64,000 nucleotides of DNA, taken from the NCBI GenBank assembly GCA_031551135.1, contig JAVBOA010000009.1, positions 124,001 through 188,000 of the forward strand. The letters are read 5' to 3'. This DNA comes from JAITVM01 sp031551135 (lineage in GTDB: Bacteria; Bacillota; Clostridia; Lachnospirales; JAITVM01). A model generated the notes under the pieces. That model was not told the DNA's origin. It searched no databases and was given only the letters and a program-made list of their open reading frames with translations. Positions 36,435 through 45,439 of the stretch are shown here, one piece after another; position 1 is the first letter of the stretch; each line of letters opens with the position of its first letter. The translations under genes and the position numbers were made by a program.

Positions 36435-38393
36435 TTGGACGAAAAGAAAAACGATAAATCAAGCCCCGAAAAAAATAGTCCGCCTGTATGGATAAATTTC
36501 TTGATTTTGTTTTTGTTTCTGACTTTTGTAATAAATATGTTTAATACAAGCAGCCTTGCGAATAAAAAGGTTCAGATAAAATACAGCCAATTTTTGGAAT
36601 TATTAGATACAAATACTGTTAAGGAAGTAAATGTCGAGGACCTCCAAATTTTATTGGAGCTGAAAGAAAATGTTGCTTTTTCAGAGGTCGAAGAGATTTT
36701 AATAACCGAAGAAGACGACGAGCAATATAAAAAAGATTTGGAAAAGAATTTTAAAGAAAACAAAATTTTCTACACGGGCAGGCTTTCTGACCCGAATTTA
36801 GTCGAGCGTTTAATAAAAGCCGGAGTCGAAATCGACCGCCCGATTATTGTAAGCAATCCGATTTTAGAATTTTTCTCATCTTGGATTTTTCCGATAATTA
36901 TTATGTATGTAATTTATTTCTTTTTCATGCGCAGCCTTATGAAACGCATGGGCAGTTCCGACGGCGGTTTTGGAAATTTCATGAATGTCGGAAAATCAAA
37001 AGCAAAGATTTATAATATAGAAAAAAATACAGGTATTAGATTTTTAGATGTTGCCGGGCAAGACGAAGCCAAAGAAAGCCTTGAGGAGATTGTGGATTTT
37101 TTACATAATCCCGATAAATACCATAAAATAGGAGCAAAACAGCCGAAAGGAGCTTTATTGGTCGGCCCTCCGGGAACAGGTAAAACTCTTTTGGCAAAAG
37201 CTGTTGCAGGTGAAGCCGCCGTGCCTTTCTTTTCGCTTTCGGGTTCGGAATTTATAGAAATGTATGTCGGTGTCGGTGCGAGCCGAGTGCGTGACCTTTT
37301 TCAAATGGCAAGCAAACAAGCGCCTTGTATAATTTTTATAGACGAGATTGACGCAATCGGAAAAAGCCGCGACAATCAGATGGGCAGCAATGACGAAAGA
37401 GAACAGACCTTGAATCAGCTTTTGGCTGAGATGGACGGCTTTGACCCTTCAAAAGGAATAGTGATTTTGGCGGCAACCAACAGACCGGAAATTTTGGATA
37501 AAGCTCTTTTGCGCCCGGGGCGTTTTGACAGAAGAATTATTGTAGAAAAACCTGATTTACCGGGAAGAGAGTCGATTTTGAAACTTCATATTGCAAAAGT
37601 TAAAACCGATTCGAAAATAAATCTAAAAGAAGTTGCGCTTTCTACAAGCGGAGCAACCGGCGCAGACCTTGCGAATATGGTAAACGAAGCCGCTTTGCGT
37701 GCTGTCAGAATGGGAAGAAACGCTGTTTTGCAAGAGGATTTGATGGAATCCGTAGAAGTAGTTATTGCCGGAAAAGAAAAGAAAGACCGAATTTTGAATA
37801 AGCATGAAAAACGTTTGGTTGCTTTTCATGAAGTAGGGCACGCTTTGGCGACTTCTTTGCAAAAAGACGGCGAGCCGGTTCAAAAAATAACGATTGTTCC
37901 GCGTACTATGGGTGCGCTTGGATATACAATGAATGTTCCCGAAGAAGAAAAATATTTAATGTCAAAATCCGAAATTTTGACACAAATTGTTACGCTTTTA
38001 GCCGGCAGAGCCGCCGAAGAAGTTGTATTCGGCGAATGCACAACAGGGGCTTCCAACGATATCGAGCGTGCTACAAAATTGGCAAGAGCTATGGTCACGC
38101 AGTTTGGTATGAGCGAAGAATTTGATATGATGGGCTTGGAAAGTGTGGAAAACAAATATTTGGACGGAAGAAGCGTTTTAGTTTGTTCGGAAGCGACCGG
38201 CGCTGATATCGATAAAGTTGTAAAAAATATTATTGTTGAATCTCATAAAAAAGCAATTGAGTTGTTGAACAGTAAAAAAGAAAAATTAAACGAAATCGCA
38301 GAATTTTTGATAGAAAAAGAAACTATCACGGGTGAGCAGTTTTTGAAAATTTTAAATAACGAGCCAAAAGATGAAGGCGAAATTCAAAATTAA
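36435..38393 (+). CDS. ftsH: ATP-dependent zinc metalloprotease FtsH
   Basis: A 652-residue membrane AAA+ protease. Transmembrane segments lie near residues 18-37 and 138-160 around an extracellular domain. Walker A is GPPGTGKT (244-251), Walker B FIDEIDAIG, SRH around RPGRFDR, and the zinc site HEVGH (465-469). It degrades damaged or unassembled membrane proteins and some regulators. It starts with TTG behind AAGGAG. Confidence 0.97.
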   Translation: MDEKKNDKSSPEKNSPPVWINFLILFLFLTFVINMFNTSSLANKKVQIKYSQFLELLDTNTVKEVNVEDLQILLELKENVAFSEVEEILITEEDDEQYKKDLEKNFKENKIFYTGRLSDPNLVERLIKAGVEIDRPIIVSNPILEFFSSWIFPIIIMYVIYFFFMRSLMKRMGSSDGGFGNFMNVGKSKAKIYNIEKNTGIRFLDVAGQDEAKESLEEIVDFLHNPDKYHKIGAKQPKGALLVGPPGTGKTLLAKAVAGEAAVPFFSLSGSEFIEMYVGVGASRVRDLFQMASKQAPCIIFIDEIDAIGKSRDNQMGSNDEREQTLNQLLAEMDGFDPSKGIVILAATNRPEILDKALLRPGRFDRRIIVEKPDLPGRESILKLHIAKVKTDSKINLKEVALSTSGATGADLANMVNEAALRAVRMGRNAVLQEDLMESVEVVIAGKEKKDRILNKHEKRLVAFHEVGHALATSLQKDGEPVQKITIVPRTMGALGYTMNVPEEEKYLMSKSEILTQIVTLLAGRAAEEVVFGECTTGASNDIERATKLARAMVTQFGMSEEFDMMGLESVENKYLDGRSVLVCSEATGADIDKVVKNIIVESHKKAIELLNSKKEKLNEIAEFLIEKETITGEQFLKILNNEPKDEGEIQN

Positions 38394-38520
38394 TCAAGAT
38401 ATTTTCTCCTTATATTCATATTTTCATCACATTCAAATTTTATTATATATTTAAGAGGTAATTAAATTCTAATAAATCTTAATGAAAATTGAGTGTTTAT
38501 AAATTGAAAGGATGAATAAT

Positions 38521-39720
38521 ATGTACAATGATAGAAATTATGTTGAATTTGAAGAATCCGATACGAAAGAAATTACTGAGGATAAAGAAAAAATCGAAAA
38601 TTTTAATAAAAATAGAAAAAATAAAAAAAGCAATAATTTTTCAGCGCTGACTTTGGCGATTTGCGTTACAGCTTCTAGTATTTTTGGATTTACAGGCGGA
38701 ATTGTTTCAAACAAATTGAATAATGTAACCGCTGAAAATTCTACAGCAAAAACAGAATCAAATAATTTAGCACAAAATGTTTCGATTGTAAAAACCGCAA
38801 CTTCGTCGGCAACAGAAAAGACAATTCCGGAGATTGTTGCGGCAGGCAAACCGGCTGTTGTGGAAATCACAACAGAAGTTGTGCAAATGAGCCGAATAGG
38901 TCAATTGGTGTCTGAAGGCGCAGGAAGCGGCGTTATAATCAGCGAAGACGGATATATCGTTACAAATAACCACGTTATCGAGAATGCGAGAAATATTACG
39001 GTAAGGCTTTCGGACGGTACAGAATATATGGCTGAATTGATTGGAACCGATCCACAGACAGATTTGGCTGTTTTGAAAATCGAAGCAAATAAATTGACAG
39101 CCGTAACCTTCGGCGATTCCTCGAAATTGGTTGTCGGACAGACGACCATAGCTGTCGGAAATCCTCTGGGCGAATTGGGCGGAACTGTAACTTCGGGAAT
39201 TTTATCTGCTTTAGATAGGGAAATTACTTTCGAAGACCAAACAATGAGATTATTGCAAACAGATGCTGCAATTAATCCCGGTAATTCCGGCGGTGCGCTG
39301 TTCAATCTTAAAGGCGAGTTAATCGGAATCGTAAACGCAAAATATTCCGATGCAGGAATCGAAGGTTTAGGCTTTGCAATACCGATTAATACCGCAAAAA
39401 CTGTAATTGATGATATTATAAATAACGGATATGTTAAAGGAAGAATTGATACAGGATTATCCGTTGTGGATATCAGCAGCAATCAATTGGCAAGAATGTA
39501 CAGAGTAAATTACACCGGATTATATATTTCCGAATCTGTAGACCCGCAATTTCAATCTGGTGATAGAATCGTATACATTGACGGAGCAGAGATTGGCGGC
39601 TTAGCAGATTATAAAACGGCTTTGAATAATTATTCGGTCGGCGATAAAATAGAAATTTCTGTTGTAAGAGGTTCTGAAATTATAACAATTCCGCTTACAT
39701 TGGCAGAAATGGGTGCATAA
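38521..39720 (+). CDS. htrA: HtrA/DegP-type serine protease
   Basis: A 399-residue membrane-anchored S1C protease. It has a charged cytoplasmic N-terminus, one transmembrane segment near 40-62, a protease domain with the triad His151 (NNHVIEN), Asp181 (TDLAVLK), Ser256 (GNSGGAL), and one C-terminal PDZ domain (about 305-395). It acts outside the membrane on misfolded proteins. The second ATG (38521) is chosen because AAAGG lies nine bases before it; the ATG at 38512 overlaps that site. It follows ftsH, another membrane quality-control protease. Confidence 0.95.
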   Translation: MYNDRNYVEFEESDTKEITEDKEKIENFNKNRKNKKSNNFSALTLAICVTASSIFGFTGGIVSNKLNNVTAENSTAKTESNNLAQNVSIVKTATSSATEKTIPEIVAAGKPAVVEITTEVVQMSRIGQLVSEGAGSGVIISEDGYIVTNNHVIENARNITVRLSDGTEYMAELIGTDPQTDLAVLKIEANKLTAVTFGDSSKLVVGQTTIAVGNPLGELGGTVTSGILSALDREITFEDQTMRLLQTDAAINPGNSGGALFNLKGELIGIVNAKYSDAGIEGLGFAIPINTAKTVIDDIINNGYVKGRIDTGLSVVDISSNQLARMYRVNYTGLYISESVDPQFQSGDRIVYIDGAEIGGLADYKTALNNYSVGDKIEISVVRGSEIITIPLTLAEMGA

Positions 39721-39726
39721 ATGCTT

Positions 39727-39769
39727 AAGCTGATTCGAAATCCTTTGGGATTTTGAATCGGCTTTTTTC
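39727..39769 (+). terminator. Terminator after htrA
   Basis: Arms AGCTGATTCGAAATCC and GGATTTTGAATCGGCT with few mismatches, followed by TTTTTT. The T-run continues straight into the end of a palindromic repeat. Confidence 0.88.
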
Positions 39770-39793
39770 TATCCTTTATAATGGAAATAGTAT
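39765..39793. repeat. Single repeat end fused to the htrA terminator
   Basis: TTTTTCTATCCTTTATAA then TGGAAATAGTAT, the right end of the palindromic repeat in forward orientation, without a left end. Its T-rich inner edge now doubles as the terminator's T-tract. Confidence 0.75.
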
Positions 39794-39796
39794 AAA

Positions 39797-39822
39797 AAAC
39801 CACCCGTTTTACGAGTGGTTAT
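39797..39822 (-). terminator. Terminator of the small membrane-protein gene
   Basis: The minus-strand stem AACCACTCG/CGGGTGGTT is followed by TTTTTAT. It converges with the htrA terminator. Confidence 0.85.
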
Positions 39823-39846
39823 AATTTTAAATTTTATTGTTTTCAA

Positions 39847-40194
39847 CTATCTGCTTTTTTTCTGAACTTGAAAGTATTCCTGTACGTCTTTGCTGATGAA
39901 CAAACAGTAGAAAGTTATAATAACCGTTGCGGTGTATAATAAATTTGTAAACGGAAAAATGAAAAAAGTTATGAAAGTCAAAAACGCAAACCAACATAAA
40001 GAAATAATATTGAAAACTTTATTGACAGTGACTGCTATATCTAGGCCTGTTAAAAGCCATAATGGTACAAGAACCGAAACTATACAAAACCACAGAGAAA
40101 TATCTCCGAATTTAAATAATCTCAAAATGAAAGACAGAATATTAAGTCCGATAATTAGATATACTGAATTTTTTCCTTTCGAATAAGAATCCAT
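39847..40194 (-). CDS. Small four-helix membrane protein, unknown
   Basis: A 115-residue protein with four hydrophobic segments and a short charged tail. It has no recognised domain. GGAG precedes ATG at normal distance and it has its own terminator, so it is probably a real gene. It begins a 3.5 kb stretch of unknown genes interleaved with repeats. Confidence 0.65.
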   Translation of the reverse strand: MDSYSKGKNSVYLIIGLNILSFILRLFKFGDISLWFCIVSVLVPLWLLTGLDIAVTVNKVFNIISLCWFAFLTFITFFIFPFTNLLYTATVIITFYCLFISKDVQEYFQVQKKSR

Positions 40195-40363
40195 TTAACT
40201 CTCTCCTCTAAATAAAATAATAAAAAAAATCGAATAGTTGTATATGGAAAAAGTTTATAAACTTATAAAGATAAACGAGAATATATAAAAAAAGTTTGAT
40301 GATATTCGAAAGCTTTACAAAAAATCCGGCGCAAATCAAAAAAAGCATAAATATATTCATTTC

Positions 40364-40475
40364 ATACGATTTTCATTTTGATAAGTAGAAAAAATTTTTT
40401 CACAGCGGAGCGTTTCACGCATGTTTCTAGCGCGAAATGAAATATTTTTTTTATTTTTTAGAAAGAAAATAGCAT
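40364..40475 (+). repeat. Palindromic repeat, full copy 4, overlapping a gene end
   Basis: Left end ATACGATTTTCATT and right end GAAAATAGCAT differ slightly from other copies. It has the CAGCGGAGCG insert and a central stem TTTCACGC/GCGCGAAA with one mispair. The right end forms the last codons and stop of the minus-strand gene at 40451-40918. Confidence 0.85.
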
Positions 40476-40918
40476 AAGACATTATTATCGATAACTTCAA
40501 TATCTCTGTATAATCCGTCAATGAGTGCAATACAATTTTGATTATTGATTATAAAATATTCAGGAAAAGATTCTTTTAATAAGAATATATCCTCGATAAA
40601 AAGTAATTTATTGTCAACATAAAATTCGATTCTTATTATCTTTTTACCGAGCATGCTATTAATTTCATTTTTTTTAGATTTAAATATTGTTTTAGGTTCT
40701 AAGTTTGATTTATAATATTCCAGTTCTTTTGAATCGGTTATTTCGGTTTTAGTTGAATCTGTTATAAATATGATTTTATTAATATAAACATAGTTATCCA
40801 AAATATTAATAATATTTTTTTCTTCTTGCCGTCTGCTTATAATCACAAATAGAAATATTATCATAATTAAAGTCAGAGATATAATAATTACTTTATTTAA
40901 ATTTCTGAATCTTGTCAT
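40451..40918 (-). CDS. Membrane-anchored protein of unknown function
   Basis: A 155-residue protein. One transmembrane segment near residues 10-30 is followed by an extracellular domain of about 120 residues rich in Lys, Ile and Asp, with no family I recognise. GAGGG precedes ATG. The last seven to eight codons (CYFLSKK and stop) are formed by the antisense strand of a palindromic repeat, so the natural C-terminus was probably longer or different. Confidence 0.6.
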   Translation of the reverse strand: MTRFRNLNKVIIISLTLIMIIFLFVIISRRQEEKNIINILDNYVYINKIIFITDSTKTEITDSKELEYYKSNLEPKTIFKSKKNEINSMLGKKIIRIEFYVDNKLLFIEDIFLLKESFPEYFIINNQNCIALIDGLYRDIEVIDNNVLCYFLSKK

Positions 40919-40975
40919 ATTATATCCCTCGCTTTGGTTATAAAAGTAAACTGAGCAAAAATCATTTATTGAGTA

Positions 40976-41088
40976 ATACTATTTTCATTTTGATAAGTAG
41001 AAAATATTTTTTCACAGCAGAGTGTTTCGTGCAATGCTTCTATCGCAAAATGAAATATTTTTCTATCCTTATAGAATGGAAATAGTAT
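40976..41088 (+). repeat. Palindromic repeat, full copy 5
   Basis: Ends ATACTATTTTCATT and AATGGAAATAGTAT are well kept. The centre has diverged: insert CAGCAGAGTG and stem arms TTTCGTGC and TCGCAAAA. It ends seven bases before the stop codon of the next minus-strand gene. Confidence 0.85.
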
Positions 41089-41094
41089 TAAAAG

Positions 41095-42537
41095 CTATTC
41101 AACAGAGGGCAAACCTATTCCAATCTGACTTCCGTATCCGTTGGCGGCATGAAAAATCTCACGGTTATAACTATCAATAAGTATAAGCGTTTTTAATTCT
41201 TGGGATTTGAATACATAGTATCGTCCAAAACTGTTGCTGAATATCAAATTATTTTTTATGGAATCAATTTTACCATTGTCTAAACTCTTATATGCTTCAT
41301 CAATTGCAGTTAAAATTGCAATGCGAGCTTCATTTTCTGATATTGAACCAGTATTTGGTAATACATCATCAATTGTAATAACAGATAAATTATTTTTATC
41401 AAGTTCATGTATCATAGAGCCTAAATCATCAATATATTGAATTTTTTTGTTTAAAGATTCGGATATAAAACGCAATGGAACATATGTGTGATTATTATAT
41501 ATAATCGGCGGAGTATCTAATATAACCGCTTTATTGTTTACTTTAGCGTTTTTATTATTTTCCTCTAATGTAATTTTTATGTTTTCGCCAATTATCTCAA
41601 TACTGCGGCTATCGGGATTCCATGTTACTTTATTGCCAAAATATTCATTAATCAGCCTTACCGGAAGCAATGTTCGGTTGTCGTTTCTAATTATATTTGG
41701 TCTTTCAACAAAAGTCCCATTTATCATTAATAAGCTTGGTTTTGAGTCTTTTGTCCCTAAAATATCATCTAATCCTGACGGATATTTCACATGTACATAA
41801 GAAGTCTTATTGTTGAAGGCATCATGAACGGTTGCAATTGTATTGAAGGTTAAACTTGGATTATTTTTAATCGGATATTTCTCATAGTTTTTAATGACTG
41901 CATTTTCATTGTATTCAGGAATCGCATATTTATAAAAATTTTTGTTTTGAATAAAAAGTTCTAAAGCTGAGCCGAATTTTAATTTATTTAAAAATTCATA
42001 TTCTGAAATTTCGATTCCTTCATAGAAAAAATTTTCATCTGGTTTATATGGGTAGTTATCTAAATCTCTCATTGAATCCATATTAAACGAGCTTTTTAAT
42101 TCTGCTATCATCTTAATACTATAAGTTTCATTTATGGAGCTTATACTGTAATATTTAACATTTTCACTAAAATATATATTTTCAGGTTCGCAATAGTAAA
42201 TCGATTTGTCATTTCTGTTTATGACAAAGCTACCTGCATTTTCGGGTTTGAATACGGCTTTTTCAGTTAAAATATTATTATCGTTTGAATATATTTTATA
42301 AAAATAGGAATTTGGCTTATCTTCTGAAACGCATATAAGCTCCGGCTTAGTATCTTGGTTTATATCGTACATACAGTACCCTAGAAATTTATCTTTGTTT
42401 TTGTTTAAAAATTTTATATATATTTCGCTTTTATCTATATTTTCCTGCTTTGCAAATATTTTATGAGGTATTAAAATTGATGTTATTATTATTAATATAA
42501 AGCAATGAAAAAGTTTAATAATGCATCTTCCTTTCAT
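41095..42537 (-). CDS. Exported protein with copper-amine-oxidase-like stalk domain
   Basis: A 480-residue exported protein. A signal peptide covers residues 1-30. Residues 33-250 are an unrecognised region. Residues about 265-375 form a stalk domain of the copper amine oxidase N-terminal type: RTLLPVRLINEYFG, TWNPDSRSIEI and a second half YVPLRFISESLNK. This domain binds no copper in such contexts and is common in clostridial surface proteins. The C-terminal 100 residues are unassigned. No SD is seen before ATG; GGAAG lies just after it. The repeat at 40976 ends seven bases from the stop. Confidence 0.75.
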   Translation of the reverse strand: MKGRCIIKLFHCFILIIITSILIPHKIFAKQENIDKSEIYIKFLNKNKDKFLGYCMYDINQDTKPELICVSEDKPNSYFYKIYSNDNNILTEKAVFKPENAGSFVINRNDKSIYYCEPENIYFSENVKYYSISSINETYSIKMIAELKSSFNMDSMRDLDNYPYKPDENFFYEGIEISEYEFLNKLKFGSALELFIQNKNFYKYAIPEYNENAVIKNYEKYPIKNNPSLTFNTIATVHDAFNNKTSYVHVKYPSGLDDILGTKDSKPSLLMINGTFVERPNIIRNDNRTLLPVRLINEYFGNKVTWNPDSRSIEIIGENIKITLEENNKNAKVNNKAVILDTPPIIYNNHTYVPLRFISESLNKKIQYIDDLGSMIHELDKNNLSVITIDDVLPNTGSISENEARIAILTAIDEAYKSLDNGKIDSIKNNLIFSNSFGRYYVFKSQELKTLILIDSYNREIFHAANGYGSQIGIGLPSVE

Positions 42538-42610
42538 TAATTGATAAATAATTAGAATTTGTTGTTAAATTACTGGCAAATATAGAAGAAGTGCTCAAGA
42601 TTAAAATGGA

Positions 42611-42703
42611 ATATACCGCACACAAAGTTTACAGCAAAGCGTTCCGCGCAACGCCTCAAGCGCAGAATAAAATATTTTTTTCTATCATTTAGGATTGAAA
42701 TCC
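42611..42703 (+). repeat. Palindromic repeat, degraded copy 6
   Basis: The left end has been lost. CAGCAAAGCG, TTCCGCGC and GCGCAGAA in the centre and TTTTTTCTATC near the right end are still recognisable. It appears to be an old copy. Confidence 0.65.
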
Positions 42704-42717
42704 ATAAAAATATTAGA

Positions 42718-42752
42718 AAACCCCTGAAGTAAAATCAGGGGGTTTTTGGAAT
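42718..42752 (-). terminator. Terminator of the lipoprotein gene
   Basis: Stem AACCCCTGA/TCAGGGGTT-type arms with TTTTC on the minus strand. It lies 27 bases beyond the lipoprotein stop. Confidence 0.85.
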
Positions 42753-42778
42753 ATTTTAATGTATAAATTCAAAACAGA

Positions 42779-43297
42779 TTAACCTACGGATTGATAGTAA
42801 CCCAAACGAATTTCGCCGATAAATTCTTTAAGTTCCTCAAGTGCAGGATATGATTTAAAATCGGCACTGTAGTATATGTAGCCGCCTTCGCCTTCCCACG
42901 GAACTTTTACAAAAAGCTTGTCATCTGTGTAGCCAAAAAATAAAAACGGCTCATTCATTGCGAAGCTAAAATCGTTGGTAAAGCTTGAAGGGTCATTTAC
43001 TTCCGGCGCAAACATAATATCTTTTAGTTTATCAAGAATAAAACTTTTGTCTTCGTCCGAAGCGACTATAGAATCAATTGATTCGGTTTCCCTGTCCCAA
43101 GTGTCTTTAAAAACCTCTAGCTGTATGTATTCAAAACGACTGGAATTTTGTTCATCCGAGAGCCAAACTGCGGTATTAAACGGAGTAGTTGTCCCTTTGC
43201 CGCCGGCAACTGGTTGTTCCGGGTTTTTATTGGAGCAGGAAAAAAGAATAAAAGCAGATAAAAACATAACAAAAAGAAACGCAATTTTATTTTTCAT
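42779..43297 (-). CDS. Small lipoprotein of unknown function
   Basis: A 172-residue lipoprotein. The signal peptide ends in the lipobox LFSC (Cys21). The mature part is acidic and contains no known domain. AAGGGTG precedes ATG and a strong terminator follows the stop, so it is a self-contained gene. Confidence 0.75.
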   Translation of the reverse strand: MKNKIAFLFVMFLSAFILFSCSNKNPEQPVAGGKGTTTPFNTAVWLSDEQNSSRFEYIQLEVFKDTWDRETESIDSIVASDEDKSFILDKLKDIMFAPEVNDPSSFTNDFSFAMNEPFLFFGYTDDKLFVKVPWEGEGGYIYYSADFKSYPALEELKEFIGEIRLGYYQSVG

Positions 43298-43341
43298 ATT
43301 ATATCACCCTTCCATATGAAAATTTCCATGAAATGAAAGTA

Positions 43342-43452
43342 ATACTATTTCCATTTTGATAAGTAGAAAAAAATTTTTCACAGCGGAGCGTTTCGCGCAA
43401 TGCTTCTGGCGCGAAATGAAATATTTTTTTCTATCCTTTATAATGGAAATAT
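43342..43452 (+). repeat. Palindromic repeat, full copy 7
   Basis: The left end ATACTATTTCCATT, CAGCGGAGCG insert and central stem TTTCGCGC/GCGCGAAA are intact. The right end is eroded (TGGAAATATAAC). It lies between the lipoprotein gene and dapB. Confidence 0.88.
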
Positions 43453-43641
43453 AACTTGTAAATAAATTATAACATAAAAATTTACAAAATCAACAAAAAT
43501 AATCTGAAATTCAAATAAAATATAATAATAATTACATAATATTAAATATTGACTAAAATTTTGTTGGTAAAATATAATAATAAAATCTCTTTTTGTTATA
43601 TTTATATATTGAATTGCAATAAAAATCTATCTTCGGAAAAA
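43453..43641. other. AT-rich region downstream of dapB, no gene seen
   Basis: No gene and no clear terminator for the asd-dapA-dapB operon is visible here. The stretch is unusually poor in G and C. Confidence 0.45.
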
Positions 43642-44409
43642 TTAATTCAGATATTCAACCATCAAATCTTGCATGTCATATAATCCGGGCTTTTTATTAT
43701 AAATAAATTTTGTCGCTTTTATGGTACCGACTGCAAAAAGCGTTTTGGAATAAGCTTTATGTTTTATTTCAATCACTTCATCAGCGCCTGCGAAAATAAC
43801 TTCATGTTCGCCGACAATCGTGCCGCCGCGGACAGAGTGAATACCTATTTCATTTTTTTTGCGCTTCTCACGAGTTGAAGAACGGTCAAAGGTATAATCC
43901 AAATCACCTATGGACTCTTTTATTTTATCCGCCAAAAGAAAAGCAGTGCCGGACGGCGCGTCTATTTTTTGATTGTGATGTTTTTCGATAATTTCTATAT
44001 CAAAAGCTTCATCATAAAGTATAGGCGATATTTTTTTTAATAGCGACGCTATTAGATTTACGCCTAAAGACATATTCGCGGATTTAAAAATCGGAATAAT
44101 TTTGCTTGCTTCTTTTATATTATTAATCGTTTCTTCCAAAAGTCCGGTTGTGCAGATAACGAGCGCAATTTTTTGGCTGACAGCGTATTTTATAAGGTCG
44201 TCCACAGCTTTTGCTATAGAAAAATCTATTATTACATCCGCCGGCATATCACAGTCTTCGATTTTCTCGAAAGTCGGAAAAGGTTCGGAATAATTTGAGC
44301 TAAAAGCGTCAATGCCTGCAACTATTCCAAAATCATCATCTTTGCCGGCCATATCGCATATTAACGAGCCCATTTTTCCGTGATATCCGTGAACAATAAC
44401 TTTTATCAT
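43642..44409 (-). CDS. dapB: 4-Hydroxy-tetrahydrodipicolinate reductase
   Basis: A 255-residue enzyme of lysine and diaminopimelate synthesis. The nucleotide site is GYHGKMGS near the N-terminus. The catalytic and substrate site EKHHNQKIDAPSGTA is intact. It uses NAD(P)H to reduce the DapA product. AAAGGAATG precedes ATG. It is third in the asd-dapA-dapB operon, with a long hairpin between dapA and dapB. Confidence 0.96.
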   Translation of the reverse strand: MIKVIVHGYHGKMGSLICDMAGKDDDFGIVAGIDAFSSNYSEPFPTFEKIEDCDMPADVIIDFSIAKAVDDLIKYAVSQKIALVICTTGLLEETINNIKEASKIIPIFKSANMSLGVNLIASLLKKISPILYDEAFDIEIIEKHHNQKIDAPSGTAFLLADKIKESIGDLDYTFDRSSTREKRKKNEIGIHSVRGGTIVGEHEVIFAGADEVIEIKHKAYSKTLFAVGTIKATKFIYNKKPGLYDMQDLMVEYLN

Positions 44410-44424
44410 ATTATCATTCCTTTT

Positions 44425-44514
44425 AAAAATAATATAGGCAGGCTTATTTGTTTCAAAAAAGACATTGTTTAGACATCAAAACGTAGTAGAATAAGTCTGC
44501 CTTTGTAGAAAATT
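44425..44514 (-). promoter_or_regulatory. Long hairpin between dapA and dapB
   Basis: Arms GGCAGACTTATT and AATAAGCCTGCC enclose about 50 bases. On the minus strand TATATTATTTTT follows, so it could act as a partial terminator or an RNA-stability element that lowers dapB relative to dapA. Role is inferred. Confidence 0.55.
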
Positions 44515-45396
44515 TTATTTAATAAGTCCGTAATTTTTCAATTCGGAAACAAGAAATTCTTCTTTATCGGGCATCATAGTTGTCAAAGGTTTTCTGCAAT
44601 GATAGCCCTCATAGCCTAAATATTTCAAAGCTGTTTTAGTGGGAATAGGGTTTACTTCGCAAAAAGCAGCTCGGCAAAGTGGAAGCAGTTTTAATTGCAA
44701 ATCAAGCGCGGCTTTTAAATCGCCGTTAAGATATTTCATAACGACATCATGAGTCTCGAGAGGCACGATATTTGCAATAACGCTGATAACACCGATTCCG
44801 CCAAGCGATAAAATAGGGATTATTTCATTATCGTTTCCGGAATATAGATCCATTTTTCCGTTAATACATTCAGCTAAATTTACAATGTGGTCAAGATTAG
44901 AGCTGGCTTCTTTAATAGCGATAATATTTTCTATTTTAGAAAGTTCCGCCGCTGTTTTTGGTTCAACATTTAGGCCTGTACGAGATGGTACGTTATATAC
45001 TATAATAGGTATATCTACATTTTTCGCATATTCAGCATAATGTTCGACAAGTCCTTTTTGTGTAGTTTTGTTATAATACGGCGTAACTACCAAAATCCCG
45101 TCCGCACCACGTTTCTGCGATTCTCGTGCAAGTTTTACCCCGTGTTCCGTATCATTGCTGCCGGCTCCTGCAATAACAGGTATTCTTTTATTAACAGTTT
45201 TTACGGCAAAATCTATGACTTTCAATTGCTCGTCGTCTGTCAAGGTTGAAGGTTCGCCGGTAGTTCCGCAAATAATAATTGCGTCGGTCTTGTTTTCGAT
45301 TTGAAATTCTATTAATTTTTTCAATTCCTCAAAATTAACAGACCTGTCTTTATTAATCGGCGTGACTAAAGCAACGCCAGAGCCTTTAAATAACAT
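44515..45396 (-). CDS. dapA: 4-Hydroxy-tetrahydrodipicolinate synthase
   Basis: A 293-residue TIM-barrel aldolase that condenses pyruvate with aspartate semialdehyde. GTTGEPSTL forms the pyruvate carboxylate site, YNVPSRTG carries the catalytic tyrosine, and IAIKEASSN holds the Schiff-base lysine. GGAGG precedes ATG. It lies in the riboswitch-controlled lysine operon. Confidence 0.97.
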   Translation of the reverse strand: MLFKGSGVALVTPINKDRSVNFEELKKLIEFQIENKTDAIIICGTTGEPSTLTDDEQLKVIDFAVKTVNKRIPVIAGAGSNDTEHGVKLARESQKRGADGILVVTPYYNKTTQKGLVEHYAEYAKNVDIPIIVYNVPSRTGLNVEPKTAAELSKIENIIAIKEASSNLDHIVNLAECINGKMDLYSGNDNEIIPILSLGGIGVISVIANIVPLETHDVVMKYLNGDLKAALDLQLKLLPLCRAAFCEVNPIPTKTALKYLGYEGYHCRKPLTTMMPDKEEFLVSELKNYGLIK

Positions 45397-45439
45397 AAAA
45401 ATTCCTCCCGAACATTTTATAAATAATTATACAATAATA

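Noticed and set aside
38901..39482. Minus-strand reading frame of 193 codons inside htrA
   Set aside because: It overlaps the protease domain of htrA with its intact catalytic triad; it is a shadow frame.
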